A DNA stretch of 64,000 nucleotides from Rhodobacteraceae bacterium HLUCCO18 (GTDB taxonomy: Bacteria; Pseudomonadota; Alphaproteobacteria; Rhodobacterales; Rhodobacteraceae), in NCBI GenBank assembly GCA_001314805.1, contig LJSY01000009.1:1-64000 (forward strand), given 5' to 3'. How positions within the stretch are numbered: the first letter of the stretch is position 1; each line of letters begins with the position of its first letter. Below are positions 37,813 through 48,394 of the stretch, piece after piece. The position numbers were made by a program, and so were the translations under genes. The notes beneath the pieces were generated by a model. It was given only the letters and a program-made list of their open reading frames with translations. It was not told the DNA's origin and did not search any database.

Positions 37813-39270
37813 TCAAAACGGCGCCTCCACCGGAGTTAAGCCCACATAGACCGCCTTGGGCTGACTGTAGGCTTCCATGGCCGCGCGCGCGTTCTCGCGC
37901 CCGATGCCCGATGCCTTCACCCCGCCGAAGGGCATTTCGATGGGTGTCAGGTTGTACTGGTTGATCCAGCAGGTCCCGGCCTCGAGCGCCCGGATCACGC
38001 GATGGGCCCGCGCGAGGTCGCGCGTGAAGACCCCGGCGGCGAGGCCGAATTCCGTCGCGTTGGCGCGCGCGATGACTTCCTCCTCGCTGTCGAAGCCCAG
38101 AACAGACATGACGGGGCCGAAGATCTCCTCGCGCGCGATTGTCATCTCGTCGGTCACGTCGGCGAAGATCGTGGGTTCGATGAACCAGCCGGGCCCGGGC
38201 AGCGCTTTGCCTCCCAGAACCAGACGCGCGCCTTCGCTTCGGCCTTTTTCTATGTATCCCAACACGATAGACAGCTGCCGCTCGGAGGCCATCGGGCCGA
38301 TATGAGTGGCCTCGTCCATCGGGTCGCCGATCACGGCGCGGGCTGTCCGCTCGGTCAGGCGATCAAGGAACGCCGCCGACAGGTCGCGATGCACGAAGAC
38401 CCGTGTGCCGTTCGAACAGACCTGCCCGGTCGAGTAGAAATTCGCGTTGATCGCGGCCGAGACGGCGTCCTCGATATCTGCATCCTCGAAGATGATGAGG
38501 GGCGACTTGCCCCCCAGTTCCATCGTGGCGTGTTTCAGCCCCTCCGCGGCGGCGGCATAGACCTTCCGCCCCGTGGGCACCGATCCGGTGAGCGAGACCT
38601 TGGCGACGCGGGCATCGGTGATCAGCGCGGCCCCCACTTCCGCCGCGCCCTGGATGACGTTGAAGACGCCCGCAGGCGCGCCGGCCTCCACCAGGATTTC
38701 CGCAAGTTTCAAAGCGCTTAGCGGCGTTTCTTCCGACGGTTTGAAGACCATCGCGTTGCCGCAGGCGAGCGCCGGCGCGGCCTTCCAGCAGGCGATCTGC
38801 ATCGGGTAGTTCCACGCGCCGATGGCCGCGCAGACGCCGAGCGGTTCGCGGATCGTATAGGCGAAATCGCCGCCCAGCTCGACGGTCTCGCCGGTCAGCG
38901 TCGCCGCCATCCCGCCGAAATACTCGAGGCAGTCGGCCCCGCTTGCAGCGTCAGCCACCAGCGTCTCGGAGATCGGCTTTCCGGTGTCCATCGTCTCGAG
39001 CTCGGAAAGCGCGCGGTTGCGCTCGCGGATGATCTGTGCGGCGCGGGTCAGAACGCGGCCCCGCTCCGTCCCCGTCATCGCGGCCCAGCCGGTCTGCGCG
39101 GCCTTCGCCGAGGCAAGGGCCGCTTCCACCACCGCTTCGGTCGCCGCATGGACCTGTCCCAGCCGCTCCCCGGTGGCCGGGTAGATGAGCGGTATCGCTT
39201 CGCCCGCGGCGTCCTCCATGGGCGCGCCGTTCACGAAATGGCTGGCCTTGGGCTGCACGTCCATCGTCAT
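37813..39270 (-). CDS. betB: Betaine aldehyde dehydrogenase BetB
   Basis: A 485-residue NAD(P)-dependent aldehyde dehydrogenase that converts betaine aldehyde to glycine betaine. Catalytic Glu is in [10 protein letters not shown] and the catalytic Cys in [12 protein letters not shown]. Its ATG overlaps the betC stop by 4 bases. Together with betA it turns choline into the osmoprotectant betaine. Confidence 0.92.
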   Translation of the reverse strand: MTMDVQPKASHFVNGAPMEDAAGEAIPLIYPATGERLGQVHAATEAVVEAALASAKAAQTGWAAMTGTERGRVLTRAAQIIRERNRALSELETMDTGKPISETLVADAASGADCLEYFGGMAATLTGETVELGGDFAYTIREPLGVCAAIGAWNYPMQIACWKAAPALACGNAMVFKPSEETPLSALKLAEILVEAGAPAGVFNVIQGAAEVGAALITDARVAKVSLTGSVPTGRKVYAAAAEGLKHATMELGGKSPLIIFEDADIEDAVSAAINANFYSTGQVCSNGTRVFVHRDLSAAFLDRLTERTARAVIGDPMDEATHIGPMASERQLSIVLGYIEKGRSEGARLVLGGKALPGPGWFIEPTIFADVTDEMTIAREEIFGPVMSVLGFDSEEEVIARANATEFGLAAGVFTRDLARAHRVIRALEAGTCWINQYNLTPIEMPFGGVKASGIGRENARAAMEAYSQPKAVYVGLTPVEAPF

Positions 39271-40775
39271 TCTCCTCGCGGGAAGCGCTGGCTGTCTTCC
39301 AGCACGTTCAGGTCCATGTGGTTGCGCATGTAGCGGTCGGACGCGGCCCGCAACGGCTGGAAATCCCACGGGAAATAATTCCCGTTGCGGAGTGCCTCGT
39401 AGACCGTGAGACGCCGCGCCTGGCTGTCGCGCACTTCGGCGTCGAAGGCCTCGAGGTCCCAGCGGGCGGCCGCCATGACGCGAAAGCGCTCCAATGTGGC
39501 GGCATGGGCCGGGTCCTCGGCGAGGTTCCGCATCTCGTGCGGATCGGCGTCGAGGTCGAAGAGCTGCTCGGGATCGACCGCGCAATTGGTGTATTTCCAG
39601 GACCCCGAGCGCAACGCGATCATCGGCGAGATCGTGGCCTCCGCGGCGTATTCCATGGCGACCGGGCTTTCGTGGCGGCGGCCTTTCGCCAGCGGAACGA
39701 GGCTTTCGCCATCGGTCCAGGGCATGACCTCCTCCATCGAGACGCCGGCGAGATCGCACAGCGTCGGACAGAGGTCGATGGTGGAAACGGGCGTCTCGAT
39801 CAGGCCGGGTTCGAGGCCGGGCGCCGAGATCATCAGCGGCACGCGCGTCGATCCCTCGTAGAAGCTCATCTTGAACCACAAGCCGCGCTCCCCCAGCATG
39901 TCGCCGTGATCCGACACGAAGACGACGATCGCCTCCTGCCGGGTGCGGTCCAGCACGTCGAGCAGCCCCGCGATCTTGGCGTCGAGATACGAGATATTGG
40001 CGAAATAGGCGCGGCGGGCGCGGGCGACATGATCCTCGGTGATGTCGTAGGACCGCCAGTCATTGGCGTCGAAGATGCGCCGCGAATGGGGGTCGTGGTC
40101 CTTGTAGGAAAGCGCTGGAACTTCGGGCTGCAAGTGATCGCAATCGCCGTACAAATCCCAGAATTCACGCCGCGACACATAAGGGTCGTGCGGATGCGTG
40201 AAGCTCACGGTCAGGCACCAGGGCCGGGCATCCCCGCCGCGCGCCAGATCGTAAAGCTTCTGCTCACCGTGGAAGGCGACCTCGTCGTCGTATTCCAACT
40301 GGTTGGTGATCTCGGCCACGCCCGCGCCTGTCACGCTCCCCATGTTGTGATACCACCAGTCGATCCGTTCCCCCGGCTTGCGATAGTCGGGGGTCCAGCC
40401 AAAATCGGCGGGATAGATATCGGTCGTCAGCCGTTCCTCGAACCCGTGGAGTTGATCGGGCCCGACGAAATGCATCTTCCCCGAGAGGCAGGTCCGGTAC
40501 CCCGCGCGCCGCAGGTGATGGGCGAACGTGGGGATATCCGAGGCGAATTCGGCGGCGTTGTCGTAGACCCGCGTCCGCGAGGGCAGGCGGCCCGACATGA
40601 AGCTCGCCCGGCCCGGTGCGCAGAGCGGCGAGGCGGTGTAGGCGTTGGCGAAACGCGCGGAACGCCGGGCCAGCGCCTTCAGCGTGGGGGTGTGTAGCCA
40701 GTCGGCGGGCCCATCGGGAAAGAACGTGCCGTTCAGCTGGTCGACCATGAAGATGAGGATGTTTGGTCGTGTCAT
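39267..40775 (-). CDS. betC: Choline sulfatase BetC
   Basis: A 502-residue type I sulfatase that hydrolyses choline-O-sulfate to choline. Cys52 in [14 protein letters not shown] is the residue converted to formylglycine (CxPxR), and metal-binding Asp residues occur in FMVDQLNGT and FVSDHGDML. The fragment [18 protein letters not shown] is characteristic of choline sulfatases. It lies between the small zinc-ribbon gene and betB. Confidence 0.92.
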   Translation of the reverse strand: MTRPNILIFMVDQLNGTFFPDGPADWLHTPTLKALARRSARFANAYTASPLCAPGRASFMSGRLPSRTRVYDNAAEFASDIPTFAHHLRRAGYRTCLSGKMHFVGPDQLHGFEERLTTDIYPADFGWTPDYRKPGERIDWWYHNMGSVTGAGVAEITNQLEYDDEVAFHGEQKLYDLARGGDARPWCLTVSFTHPHDPYVSRREFWDLYGDCDHLQPEVPALSYKDHDPHSRRIFDANDWRSYDITEDHVARARRAYFANISYLDAKIAGLLDVLDRTRQEAIVVFVSDHGDMLGERGLWFKMSFYEGSTRVPLMISAPGLEPGLIETPVSTIDLCPTLCDLAGVSMEEVMPWTDGESLVPLAKGRRHESPVAMEYAAEATISPMIALRSGSWKYTNCAVDPEQLFDLDADPHEMRNLAEDPAHAATLERFRVMAAARWDLEAFDAEVRDSQARRLTVYEALRNGNYFPWDFQPLRAASDRYMRNHMDLNVLEDSQRFPRGE

Positions 40776-40777
40776 GG

Positions 40778-41026
40778 TCAGAACCAGTGCGCCTTCATGC
40801 GTTTCAGGAAGCCGTCCGTGATGGGGTAGCCCGAGGCGTCGCCGATCACGCTGTCGATCCCGCAGCTTGGGCAGACGGCGGTCTCGCCGGTTGCGTCATC
40901 GACCCAGCGCTCGATATCGGTGGGTGGGTAGATCGCGAGGCAGTGGAAGCAGCCCACCATGCCCGAGGCCTCGACCTCGGGGCGATGGCGGATGGAATGG
41001 GCATGGGCTGCGATCAGGTCGGTCAT
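40778..41026 (-). CDS. Small zinc-ribbon protein in the bet operon
   Basis: An 82-residue cytoplasmic protein with two CxxC knuckles, GCFHCLAIYPP and AVCPSCGID, suggesting a zinc ribbon. There is no membrane segment. It overlaps betI by 4 bases (ATGA) and ends 2 bases before betC. Small proteins of this sort have been noted next to betC in rhizobia and roseobacters, but I know no assigned function; a role with choline sulfatase is possible from context. Confidence 0.75.
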   Translation of the reverse strand: MTDLIAAHAHSIRHRPEVEASGMVGCFHCLAIYPPTDIERWVDDATGETAVCPSCGIDSVIGDASGYPITDGFLKRMKAHWF

Positions 41027-41592
41027 CGCAGCACCCCGTCGAAATAGGCCTCGACCGTGGCGATGGCGGCGGCGGCGTCCGGCGGGCCGGCCTCGGCCAG
41101 CGCGTGACGGATGTAGAGCCCGTCGATCAGCGCCGCGGCCGTGCGCGCCACCGCGACAGGGTCCGGGGAAAGCGGGCGCAGCGCGTGGGTGAGGTTCGAG
41201 ACAAGCCGGTTCTGATAGACCCGCAGAAGGCGCGCGGCCTCCGGCTGGGTCTGCGCCGCCACGTAGAAGTTGAGCCAGGCGGCAACAACTTCGGGCTGGA
41301 AATTCTGCCCGCAGAAACTGGCCCGGACAAGCGCCGAAAGCCGGTCGCGGGGGCCGCGTGCGGCCGCAAGCTCGCGCCGCGACTCGGCGCCGTAGAGCGT
41401 CAGGATCGCGCGCATCGCGGCGAGGAAAAGCCGCTCCTTGCCGCCGAAATAGTGGAAGGCGAGCGCGGGCGAGACACCCGCGCGTTTCGCGATCCGACCC
41501 ACCGTCACGTCGAGACTGCCGGCCGCCCCGATTTCGTGGATCGTGGCCTGCACAAGCTCGTCGCGCCGCGCGGCCTCCGTGCCTCTTGCCAT
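41023..41592 (-). CDS. betI: TetR-family repressor BetI
   Basis: A 189-residue TetR repressor of choline catabolism. HTH at about residues 25-50 (TVGRIAKRAGVSPALAFHYF). The start at 41592 is supported by GGAGG 7 bases upstream. It is the first gene of the bet operon, divergent from choXWV, and a perfect dyad at 41625-41644 in between matches the BetI-type operator. Choline is the usual inducer. Confidence 0.9.
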   Translation of the reverse strand: MARGTEAARRDELVQATIHEIGAAGSLDVTVGRIAKRAGVSPALAFHYFGGKERLFLAAMRAILTLYGAESRRELAAARGPRDRLSALVRASFCGQNFQPEVVAAWLNFYVAAQTQPEAARLLRVYQNRLVSNLTHALRPLSPDPVAVARTAAALIDGLYIRHALAEAGPPDAAAAIATVEAYFDGVLR

Positions 41593-41624
41593 GCGGAATC
41601 CTCCATGGAACGTGCTGCCATGTA

Positions 41625-41644
41625 TTGATTGACTGGTCAATCAA
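41625..41644. promoter_or_regulatory. BetI operator
   Basis: TTGATTGACTGGTCAATCAA is a perfect inverted repeat (9-base arms, TG centre) in the gap between betI and choX. Known BetI sites have the same TTGATTG/CAATCAA arms. A single site could repress both divergent units. Confidence 0.82.
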
Positions 41645-41730
41645 CTCGTTTCACCGCTTGCCAGCAGGCCTCTGGGGTGGTGAAGTCGGGCGCAGAACAG
41701 AAACGACGCCACACGGGGAGAAAAAAAATC

Positions 41731-42660
41731 ATGCAACGCCTTCTGACCGCGACGGCCATCTGTGCGCTGGGCACGGGTGCCGCCTTTGCCGAGTGCGAGA
41801 CCGTCACATTCTCGGATGTCGGCTGGACCGATATCACAGCGACCACGGCGGCCACTTCCGTGGTGCTCGACGCGCTTGGCTACGAGACCGAGACGCTGGT
41901 CCTGTCTGTGCCGGTGACCTACACCTCGCTTGCCTCGGGTGACGTGGACATCTTCCTCGGCAACTGGATGCCGACGATGGAGGCCGATATCGCGCCCTAC
42001 CGCGATGCTGGCACGGTCGACACGGTGCGCGCGAACCTGACGGGGGCGAAATACACACTGGCCACCAACGCGGCGGGTGCTGCGCAGGGCATCGCGGATT
42101 TCGCCGATATCGCCGGGGCGGCGGATGCGCTGGATGCGCAGATCTACGGCATCGAGCCCGGGAATGACGGCAACCGCCTGATCCTCGACATGATCGCGGC
42201 CAATGCCTTCGGTCTCGGCGATGCGGAGTTCGACGTGGTCGAAAGCTCCGAACAGGGGATGCTGGCGCAGGTGGCGCGCGCCTCGGACCGGGAGGAGCCC
42301 ATCGTGTTCCTCGGCTGGGAGCCGCACCCGATGAACGCGAATTTCGATCTGACCTACCTGACCGGCGGAGATGACTGGTTCGGCCCGGATCTGGGCGGCG
42401 CGACCGTCTACACCAACACCCGCGCCGGTTTCGTCGAGGAATGCCCGAATGTCGGGACCTTCCTGAACAATCTCGAGTTCAGCCTCGCCATGGAAAACGA
42501 GATCATGGGCGCGATCCTGAACGACGGGGAAGATCCACGTGATGCGGCGACGGCATGGCTGACCGCGAATCCGGATGTGGTCATGGGCTGGCTGGACGGT
42601 GTAACCACCGTTGACGGCGGCGACGCCGCGGCGGCCGTGTCCGAGGCGCTCGGCCTCTGA
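41731..42660 (+). CDS. choX: Choline ABC transporter substrate-binding protein
   Basis: A 309-residue periplasmic binding protein of the OpuAC/ChoX type. A Sec signal peptide (MQRLLTATAICALGTGAAFA) is followed by ECETVTFSDVGWTDITATTA. The aromatic residues in DVGWTDIT and GNWMPTME are the kind that form the quaternary-amine cage. GGGGAG is upstream of the ATG. First gene of choXWV. Confidence 0.92.
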   Translation: MQRLLTATAICALGTGAAFAECETVTFSDVGWTDITATTAATSVVLDALGYETETLVLSVPVTYTSLASGDVDIFLGNWMPTMEADIAPYRDAGTVDTVRANLTGAKYTLATNAAGAAQGIADFADIAGAADALDAQIYGIEPGNDGNRLILDMIAANAFGLGDAEFDVVESSEQGMLAQVARASDREEPIVFLGWEPHPMNANFDLTYLTGGDDWFGPDLGGATVYTNTRAGFVEECPNVGTFLNNLEFSLAMENEIMGAILNDGEDPRDAATAWLTANPDVVMGWLDGVTTVDGGDAAAAVSEALGL

Positions 42661-42730
42661 GCCACCGACCGAACCCTGACAGGCGGCGCACCGGGGCCTG
42701 CCGCCTGTTCGCGTCCGGGGGCGCCTGACC

Positions 42731-43684
42731 ATGTTGAACCGGCTCACCGAGTGTGACGAGGGCCTGCCTGCCGAGGGTGGAGCCCTTGCAGCACTGAGCG
42801 AATGCAAGCTTCGCGTGGACGACGCGGCCGAGGCCGGGTTCGACTGGTTGCAGGCCAATCTTTCCGGCGTGTTCGACGCGATGGCCGCCGGGCTCGAGAT
42901 CTTCATCGACGCGATCCTCGCGCTGTTGCAGGAGCCGCCGAATACCGGCTGGATCTACGACCTGCGCCGCTCGGAGATCGAATATCTCTACCCCGAAGCC
43001 TGGCACCCGATCCTGATCACGGCCATCATCGCGGCGCTGGCCTGGCGGTTGCATCGCGGTTGGAAGATGCCTGCGCTTCTGATCGTCGGGTTTCTCTTCA
43101 TCATCAACCAGGGCTACTGGGAGGAAACGACCGAGAGCCTGACGCTGGTGCTGGCGGCCTGCGTCGTCTGCATGGGGCTGGGCGTTCCGATCGGGATCGC
43201 CGTGGCTCACAGGCCACGATTCTATGCCTGGATGCGGCCGGTTCTCGACCTGATGCAGACGCTGCCGACTTTCGTCTATCTTATTCCGGCAATTGTCTTT
43301 TTCGGCATCGGCATGGTCCCCGGTCTGGTCGCTACGGTCATCTTCGTCCTGCCCGCCCCGATCCGGCTGACGCATCTGGGCATCGCCTCGACGCCGCGGG
43401 CGCTGATGGAGGCCGCCGACGCCTTCGGCGCCACGCCGCGGCAGAAGCTCTGGAAGGTGGAACTGCCATACGCGTGGCCGCAGATCATGGCGGGCCTGAA
43501 CCAGACGATCATGCTGTCACTGTCGATGGTGGTCATCGCGGCGCTGGTCGGCGCCAACGGGCTGGGCGTGCCGGTGGTCCGAGCGCTCAACCAGGTGAAC
43601 ACGGGGCTGGGTTTCGAGGCGGGGCTGATCATTGTCGTCGTCGCCATCCTGCTTGATCGCCTGCTCAGGGTGCCGTCGAAATGA
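42731..43684 (+). CDS. choW: Choline ABC transporter permease
   Basis: A 317-residue permease of the proline/glycine betaine type. A soluble amino-terminal stretch of about 85 residues precedes five to six membrane helices; the coupling-loop motif EAADAFGATPRQKLWKVELP is clear. It overlaps choV by 4 bases (ATGA). Confidence 0.92.
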   Translation: MLNRLTECDEGLPAEGGALAALSECKLRVDDAAEAGFDWLQANLSGVFDAMAAGLEIFIDAILALLQEPPNTGWIYDLRRSEIEYLYPEAWHPILITAIIAALAWRLHRGWKMPALLIVGFLFIINQGYWEETTESLTLVLAACVVCMGLGVPIGIAVAHRPRFYAWMRPVLDLMQTLPTFVYLIPAIVFFGIGMVPGLVATVIFVLPAPIRLTHLGIASTPRALMEAADAFGATPRQKLWKVELPYAWPQIMAGLNQTIMLSLSMVVIAALVGANGLGVPVVRALNQVNTGLGFEAGLIIVVVAILLDRLLRVPSK

Positions 43685-44808
43685 ACACCGTCGTCCGGTT
43701 CAACGAGGTGTGCATCATGTTCGGCCCCGCGCCCGCCCGCGCGCTGGAGATGGCCGACAATGGCGCCACGCGGGAGGATATCCAGACCGCAACCACCCAT
43801 GTGCTGGGCGTTCATGATTGCACGCTCGAGGTGGAGGAGGGCGAGATCCTCGTCCTCATGGGCCTGTCGGGGTCGGGCAAGTCGACGCTGCTGCGGGCGG
43901 TGAACGGGCTGAACCCGGTGGCGCGCGGCTCGGTCGAGGTGCAGGCCGATGGCGGGCGCATGGTCGACGTGACCAATGCCGATGCGAAGACCCTGCGCGA
44001 TATCCGCCAGACCCGCGTCGCCATGGTGTTCCAGGCCTTCGGCCTGCTGCCCTGGCGCACGGTGCGGGAGAATGTCGGCTTCGGTCTGGAGCTGTCGGGG
44101 ATGCAGGCGGCCGAACGCAATGCGCGCGTGGACCGCCAGCTCAGCCTCGTGGGCCTGTCCGACTGGGCCGAGCGCAAGGTGGGGGAGCTGTCGGGCGGCA
44201 TGCAGCAGCGCGTGGGCCTTGCCCGCGCGTTTGCCACCGATGCACCGATCCTCTTGATGGACGAGCCGTTTTCGGCGCTCGACCCGCTGATCCGCACCAA
44301 GCTGCAGGACGAGCTTCTGGACCTGCAGCGCGACCTGAAGCGTACGATCATCTTCGTCAGCCACGATCTGGACGAGGCTTTCAAGATCGGCAATCGCATC
44401 GCCATCATGGAAGGCGGGCGCATCGTGCAATGCGGCACCCCGCGCGACATCTTCTCGGCGCCCGCCAGCGATTACGTGGCGGAGTTCGTGGCCAACATGA
44501 ACCCGCTGGGCGTGCTGACCGCGCGGGACGTGATGCTGGCCGGTGTCGGAAACGCCAAGACGCTGGGCCCCCGACAACCCGCCGAGACTCCGGTCAAGCA
44601 ACTGATGGAGATGCTGGCCGGCGGTGCGCGGCGGATCGTCGTGGAAGACGCAGGCGAGGTCATCGGCACGGTGACGCCCGACAGCATCATCGCGCGGATG
44701 AGCGCCGAGGATCAGACGGGCGACAGTGGCGCAGAGGATCAGGACCCCGAAGAGGACGAAACCGGGTTTTTCGACGGTCTCCTGCGCGGTGGCGGTCAGG
44801 CGGACTGA
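43681..44808 (+). CDS. choV: Choline ABC transporter ATP-binding protein
   Basis: A 375-residue ABC ATPase with Walker A GLSGSGKST, Q-loop VFQAFGLLPW, signature LSGGMQQRVGLA, Walker B ILLMDEPF and the His switch SHDLDEA. The carboxy-terminal end has a CBS-like region (IVVEDAGEVIGTVTPDSI) and an acidic tail. It completes choXWV. Its end overlaps the convergent acyl-CoA dehydrogenase gene by 13 bases. Confidence 0.93.
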   Translation: MNTVVRFNEVCIMFGPAPARALEMADNGATREDIQTATTHVLGVHDCTLEVEEGEILVLMGLSGSGKSTLLRAVNGLNPVARGSVEVQADGGRMVDVTNADAKTLRDIRQTRVAMVFQAFGLLPWRTVRENVGFGLELSGMQAAERNARVDRQLSLVGLSDWAERKVGELSGGMQQRVGLARAFATDAPILLMDEPFSALDPLIRTKLQDELLDLQRDLKRTIIFVSHDLDEAFKIGNRIAIMEGGRIVQCGTPRDIFSAPASDYVAEFVANMNPLGVLTARDVMLAGVGNAKTLGPRQPAETPVKQLMEMLAGGARRIVVEDAGEVIGTVTPDSIIARMSAEDQTGDSGAEDQDPEEDETGFFDGLLRGGGQAD

Positions 44809-45857
44809 AGCGCCGCGATCAGCTGCTCGAGATGGTGGTCGGTATCTCCGAACTGGTGGTCGATCATGACCAGCCGCTTGGCGTAGTGGCTGACCGGATA
44901 CTCCCACGTCATCGCGATCCCGCCATGCATCTGGATCGCTTCCTCCGCCACGGCCCTTGCGATGCGGCCCACCAGATGCTTGGCCTGGCTGGCGCGGTGC
45001 GACTGATCCGGCCCGCCCATCGCGGCGGCGGCAGCGATGGTGATGGACCGCGCCTGCTCGATCTCGATCGACAGGTCGACGGCACGGTGCTGAAGCGCCT
45101 GGAAGGCACCGATGGGCTGGCCGAACTGCCTGCGCGTGCCGAGATACTCGGTCAGCATCGCGAAGGTTGCATCCATCGCCCCGAGCGCCTCGGCGGAGAG
45201 CGCCAGCGCCGCCCAGTCGAGCATGTCCTGCGGGTCGGCATCGAGGCGCGTCGAGGGCGCGCCGTCCAGCGTGACCTCCCCCGCCGGGCCGCCATCGATC
45301 ATGCCATAGGCGGCGATCGCGGCGTCGGAGGCGGCGACGTCGAACAGGCCCGGCCCGTCCTCCGCCAGGGCCAGCACGAGCAACCGGTCGGCCACGCCCG
45401 CGCCGTAGACCACGGATTTGCGCCCCGACAGGGCCCAGCCCTCCCCGGCTTTCGCGGCCCGCGTCACGACCCCGTCGATGTCATACGGAGCGTCGGTTTC
45501 GCCGAATGCCACCGCATAGCGGCGCGCGCCCGACAGCACCTCCTCCGGGACGCCCCCCGTGCCCGCGAAGGCCCGGATCGCCATCAGCGCCGGCAGGACC
45601 GGCTCGGGGCAGAGCGCGCGGCCCAGTTCCTCGAAGACCACGGCGATGTCGAAACCCGACCCGCCCATGCCGCCGGCGTCCTCCTCCGCGAAGGCGTAGA
45701 GGAGCCCAAGCTCCGCCAGTGCCCTCCATTGCGTGGTGTCGTGAAACGGCGCCTCGTAGGCGACGCGCGTGCGGTGCTCGAACCCGTAGCCGTCAGACAG
45801 CGCCCGCCGCAGCGTGTCGCCCAACATGCGTCGATCATCGCTCATCTCGAAATTCAT
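44796..45857 (-). CDS. Acyl-CoA dehydrogenase family protein (short form)
   Basis: A 353-residue acyl-CoA dehydrogenase-fold flavoprotein, somewhat shorter than the usual 380-400 residues. It begins MNFEMSDDRRMLGDTLRRAL and the FAD/carboxy-terminal region contains RQFGQPIGAFQALQHRAVDL and EEAIQMHGGIAMTWEYPVSH. These are typical of the subunit type that pairs with a second acyl-CoA dehydrogenase; the gene upstream in the same operon overlaps it by 4 bases. A heteromeric enzyme is therefore likely. Substrate unknown. Confidence 0.82.
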   Translation of the reverse strand: MNFEMSDDRRMLGDTLRRALSDGYGFEHRTRVAYEAPFHDTTQWRALAELGLLYAFAEEDAGGMGGSGFDIAVVFEELGRALCPEPVLPALMAIRAFAGTGGVPEEVLSGARRYAVAFGETDAPYDIDGVVTRAAKAGEGWALSGRKSVVYGAGVADRLLVLALAEDGPGLFDVAASDAAIAAYGMIDGGPAGEVTLDGAPSTRLDADPQDMLDWAALALSAEALGAMDATFAMLTEYLGTRRQFGQPIGAFQALQHRAVDLSIEIEQARSITIAAAAAMGGPDQSHRASQAKHLVGRIARAVAEEAIQMHGGIAMTWEYPVSHYAKRLVMIDHQFGDTDHHLEQLIAALQSA

Positions 45858-47041
45858 CGCTGCATCAGCCCCTTGGCGAGGATGTTGCGCTGAATTTCAT
45901 TGGACCCGCCATAGATCGAGATCTTGCGGTTGTTGAAATAGCTCGCCGCGTCATTGGCATGGCCCGCGGGCGCCACGCGCAGGTTGCCCTCCAGCTCCTC
46001 GGACGGGAAAGGCGCGGCTGCGGGGCCGAGCGCGCGGCGCGCCAGATCGTTGATCGTCTGCCGGATCTGCGTGCCCTTGATCTTGAGCATCGAGGGTTCG
46101 GCGCCCAGCCGCCCGCCCTTTGCTGCACGCGCGAGCATCCGCAGGTTGGTGATCTTCATCGCCTCGAGCTCCGCCTCGACCGATGCGATGCGCGCGGCGA
46201 AAAGGGTGTTCTCGATCAGGGGCTTGCCGTTCCGCCGGACGGTACGGGCCAGCGACTTGACCTGCTCCAGCGCCTGCAGTGAGAATCCCACGCCCGCGAT
46301 ATTCGTCCGCTCGTGACCCAGCAGGTATTTCGCGATGGTCCAGCCCTCGTTCTCCGCGCCCACGCGGTTGGCGATGGGCACGCGGACATCGGTGAAGAAC
46401 ACCTCGTTCACCTCGTAACCGCCCTCGATCAGGCGGATGGGCCGCATCTCGATCCCCGGCGTGTCGAGGTCGATCAGAAGGAACGAAATCCCCTCCTGCG
46501 GCTTGCCCTCGGCTTTCGTGCGCACGAGGCAGAAGATGCGGTTGGCGTATTGGCCCAGCGTGGTCCAGGTCTTCTGGCCGTTCACGATATAGTCGTCGCC
46601 ATCCCGGTCCGCCCGGGTCTTGAGGCTGGCGAGGTCCGAGCCCGCGCCCGGTTCCGAATAGCCCTGGCACCACCAGTCGCGTCCGTCGAGAATGCGGGGC
46701 AGGTATTCCGCCTGCTGTTCCGCCGTGCCGAATTCCATCAGGACCGGGCCCAGCATCCGGACGCCGAAGGGCACGATCCTCGGAGCACCGGCGCGGCAGC
46801 ATTCTTCCTCGAAGATATGCGCCTCCACCGGGCCCCATGCCTGCCCGCCGAAATCCCGCGGCCATGGCCCGGCGAGCCAGCCCTTGTCGTTCAGGATCGC
46901 ATGCCAGCGCAGCATGTCGTCGCGGGTCAGCTCCCGCCGGGCCAGCACGCGCTCCGCAATGTCGCGGGGCAGGTGGGCCGCAAGGAAATCGCGCACCTCC
47001 GCCTCGAAGGCCTGTTCCTCGGGCGAATAGCTCAGGTCCAT
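45854..47041 (-). CDS. Acyl-CoA dehydrogenase
   Basis: A 395-residue acyl-CoA dehydrogenase (GYSEPGAGSDLASLKTRA in the FAD-binding part, NNRKISIYGGSNEIQRNIL near the end). With the shorter paralogue downstream (ATGA overlap) it probably forms a two-gene, heteromeric acyl-CoA dehydrogenase. It follows the glutaryl-CoA dehydrogenase gene by 13 bases on the same strand. The start at 47041 (MDLSYSPEEQ) suits the family; the upstream extension does not. Confidence 0.85.
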   Translation of the reverse strand: MDLSYSPEEQAFEAEVRDFLAAHLPRDIAERVLARRELTRDDMLRWHAILNDKGWLAGPWPRDFGGQAWGPVEAHIFEEECCRAGAPRIVPFGVRMLGPVLMEFGTAEQQAEYLPRILDGRDWWCQGYSEPGAGSDLASLKTRADRDGDDYIVNGQKTWTTLGQYANRIFCLVRTKAEGKPQEGISFLLIDLDTPGIEMRPIRLIEGGYEVNEVFFTDVRVPIANRVGAENEGWTIAKYLLGHERTNIAGVGFSLQALEQVKSLARTVRRNGKPLIENTLFAARIASVEAELEAMKITNLRMLARAAKGGRLGAEPSMLKIKGTQIRQTINDLARRALGPAAAPFPSEELEGNLRVAPAGHANDAASYFNNRKISIYGGSNEIQRNILAKGLMQR

Positions 47042-47054
47042 GGGCCCGTTCCCG

Positions 47055-48269
47055 TCAGAAGAACGCCTGCAGACCCGTCTGCGCGCGGCCAAGGATCAGG
47101 GCGTGCACGTCATGCGTGCCCTCGTAGGTGTTCACCGTCTCGAGGTTCTGGGCATGCCGCATCACATGGTACTCCGCCATGATCCCGTTACCGCCATGCA
47201 TGTCCCGCGCCGCCCGCGCGATATCCAGTGCCTTGCCGCAATTGTTGCGTTTTATCAGTGAGATGACCTCGGGCGCGCAGCTGCCTTCGTCCAGCATCCG
47301 CCCCGCGCGCAACGCCGCCTGAAGCCCCAGAGCGATCTCGGTCTGCATGTCGGCGAGCTTCTTCTGGAAAAGCTGCGTCTGCGCCAGCGGGCGGCCGAAC
47401 TGCACCCGGTCCAGCCCGTATTGACGCGCCCGGTGCCAGCAATCCTCCGCCGCGCCCATCACGCCCCAGGCGATACCGTAGCGTGCGCGGTTGAGGCAAC
47501 CGAACGGTCCCTTCAGCCCCTCCACCCCGGGCAGGAGCGCGTCCTCGCCGACCTCGACGCCATCCATCACAATCTCGCCGGTGACCGAGGCGCGGAGCGA
47601 GAGTTTCCCGCCGATCTTCGGCGCGGAAAGGCCCTTCATGCCCTTCTCCAGCACGAAGCCACGGATCTTGCCCTCGTGGGCCTCCGACTTGGCCCAGACC
47701 ACGAAGACATCGGCTATGGGCGAGTTCGAGATCCACATCTTGGAACCGTTCAGGACATAGCCGCCGTCGGTCTGCTTCGCGACGGTCTTCATGCCCCCCG
47801 GATCGGAGCCCGCGTCGGGCTCTGTCAGGCCGAAACAGCCGATCAACTCCCCCCTGGCAAGGCCGGGCAGGTATTTCTGCCGCTGCGCCTCGGACCCATA
47901 GGCGTCGATCGGGTACATCACGAGGCTCGACTGCACCGACATCATCGAGCGGTAGCCGCTGTCGACGCGCTCGACCTCCCGCGCCACGAGGCCATAGGTG
48001 ACATAGCCCGCGCCCAGGCCGCCGTACTCCTCGGGTATCGTGACACCCAGAAGGCCCATTTCTCCCATCAGGGCAAAGAGTTCCGGCGCGACCTTCTCAT
48101 CGAGATAGGCCTCGGTCACGCGGGTGGCGAGTTCCGCTTCGGCAAAGCTCCGCGCGCTGTCCGCGACCATCCGTTCGTCTTCGCCCAGCTGGTCGCTCAG
48201 GTGGAACGGATCGGCCCAGTCGAACGGGGCAAGCGAGGGGCCGCTGTGGCGGGTCTGTCCATCGGGCAT
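47055..48269 (-). CDS. gcdH: Glutaryl-CoA dehydrogenase
   Basis: A 404-residue flavoprotein that oxidises and decarboxylates glutaryl-CoA to crotonyl-CoA in lysine and tryptophan catabolism. The sequence from [15 protein letters not shown] through [17 protein letters not shown] to [20 protein letters not shown] is that of the GCDH subgroup; the catalytic Glu is in YEGT. It leads the operon with two other acyl-CoA dehydrogenase genes. Confidence 0.9.
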   Translation of the reverse strand: MPDGQTRHSGPSLAPFDWADPFHLSDQLGEDERMVADSARSFAEAELATRVTEAYLDEKVAPELFALMGEMGLLGVTIPEEYGGLGAGYVTYGLVAREVERVDSGYRSMMSVQSSLVMYPIDAYGSEAQRQKYLPGLARGELIGCFGLTEPDAGSDPGGMKTVAKQTDGGYVLNGSKMWISNSPIADVFVVWAKSEAHEGKIRGFVLEKGMKGLSAPKIGGKLSLRASVTGEIVMDGVEVGEDALLPGVEGLKGPFGCLNRARYGIAWGVMGAAEDCWHRARQYGLDRVQFGRPLAQTQLFQKKLADMQTEIALGLQAALRAGRMLDEGSCAPEVISLIKRNNCGKALDIARAARDMHGGNGIMAEYHVMRHAQNLETVNTYEGTHDVHALILGRAQTGLQAFF

Positions 48270-48394
48270 TTTCAATCTCCCATTGCGCGCCTCCAAGACA
48301 CCGCAAATCGGCCCCGGCCGCAAGGGGCGGACGCTTGCGGCCCCCGGCCCCCCCGGGTAGCGTCGGCGCGGCCATGAGCGTCGGGAGGAGTGAG

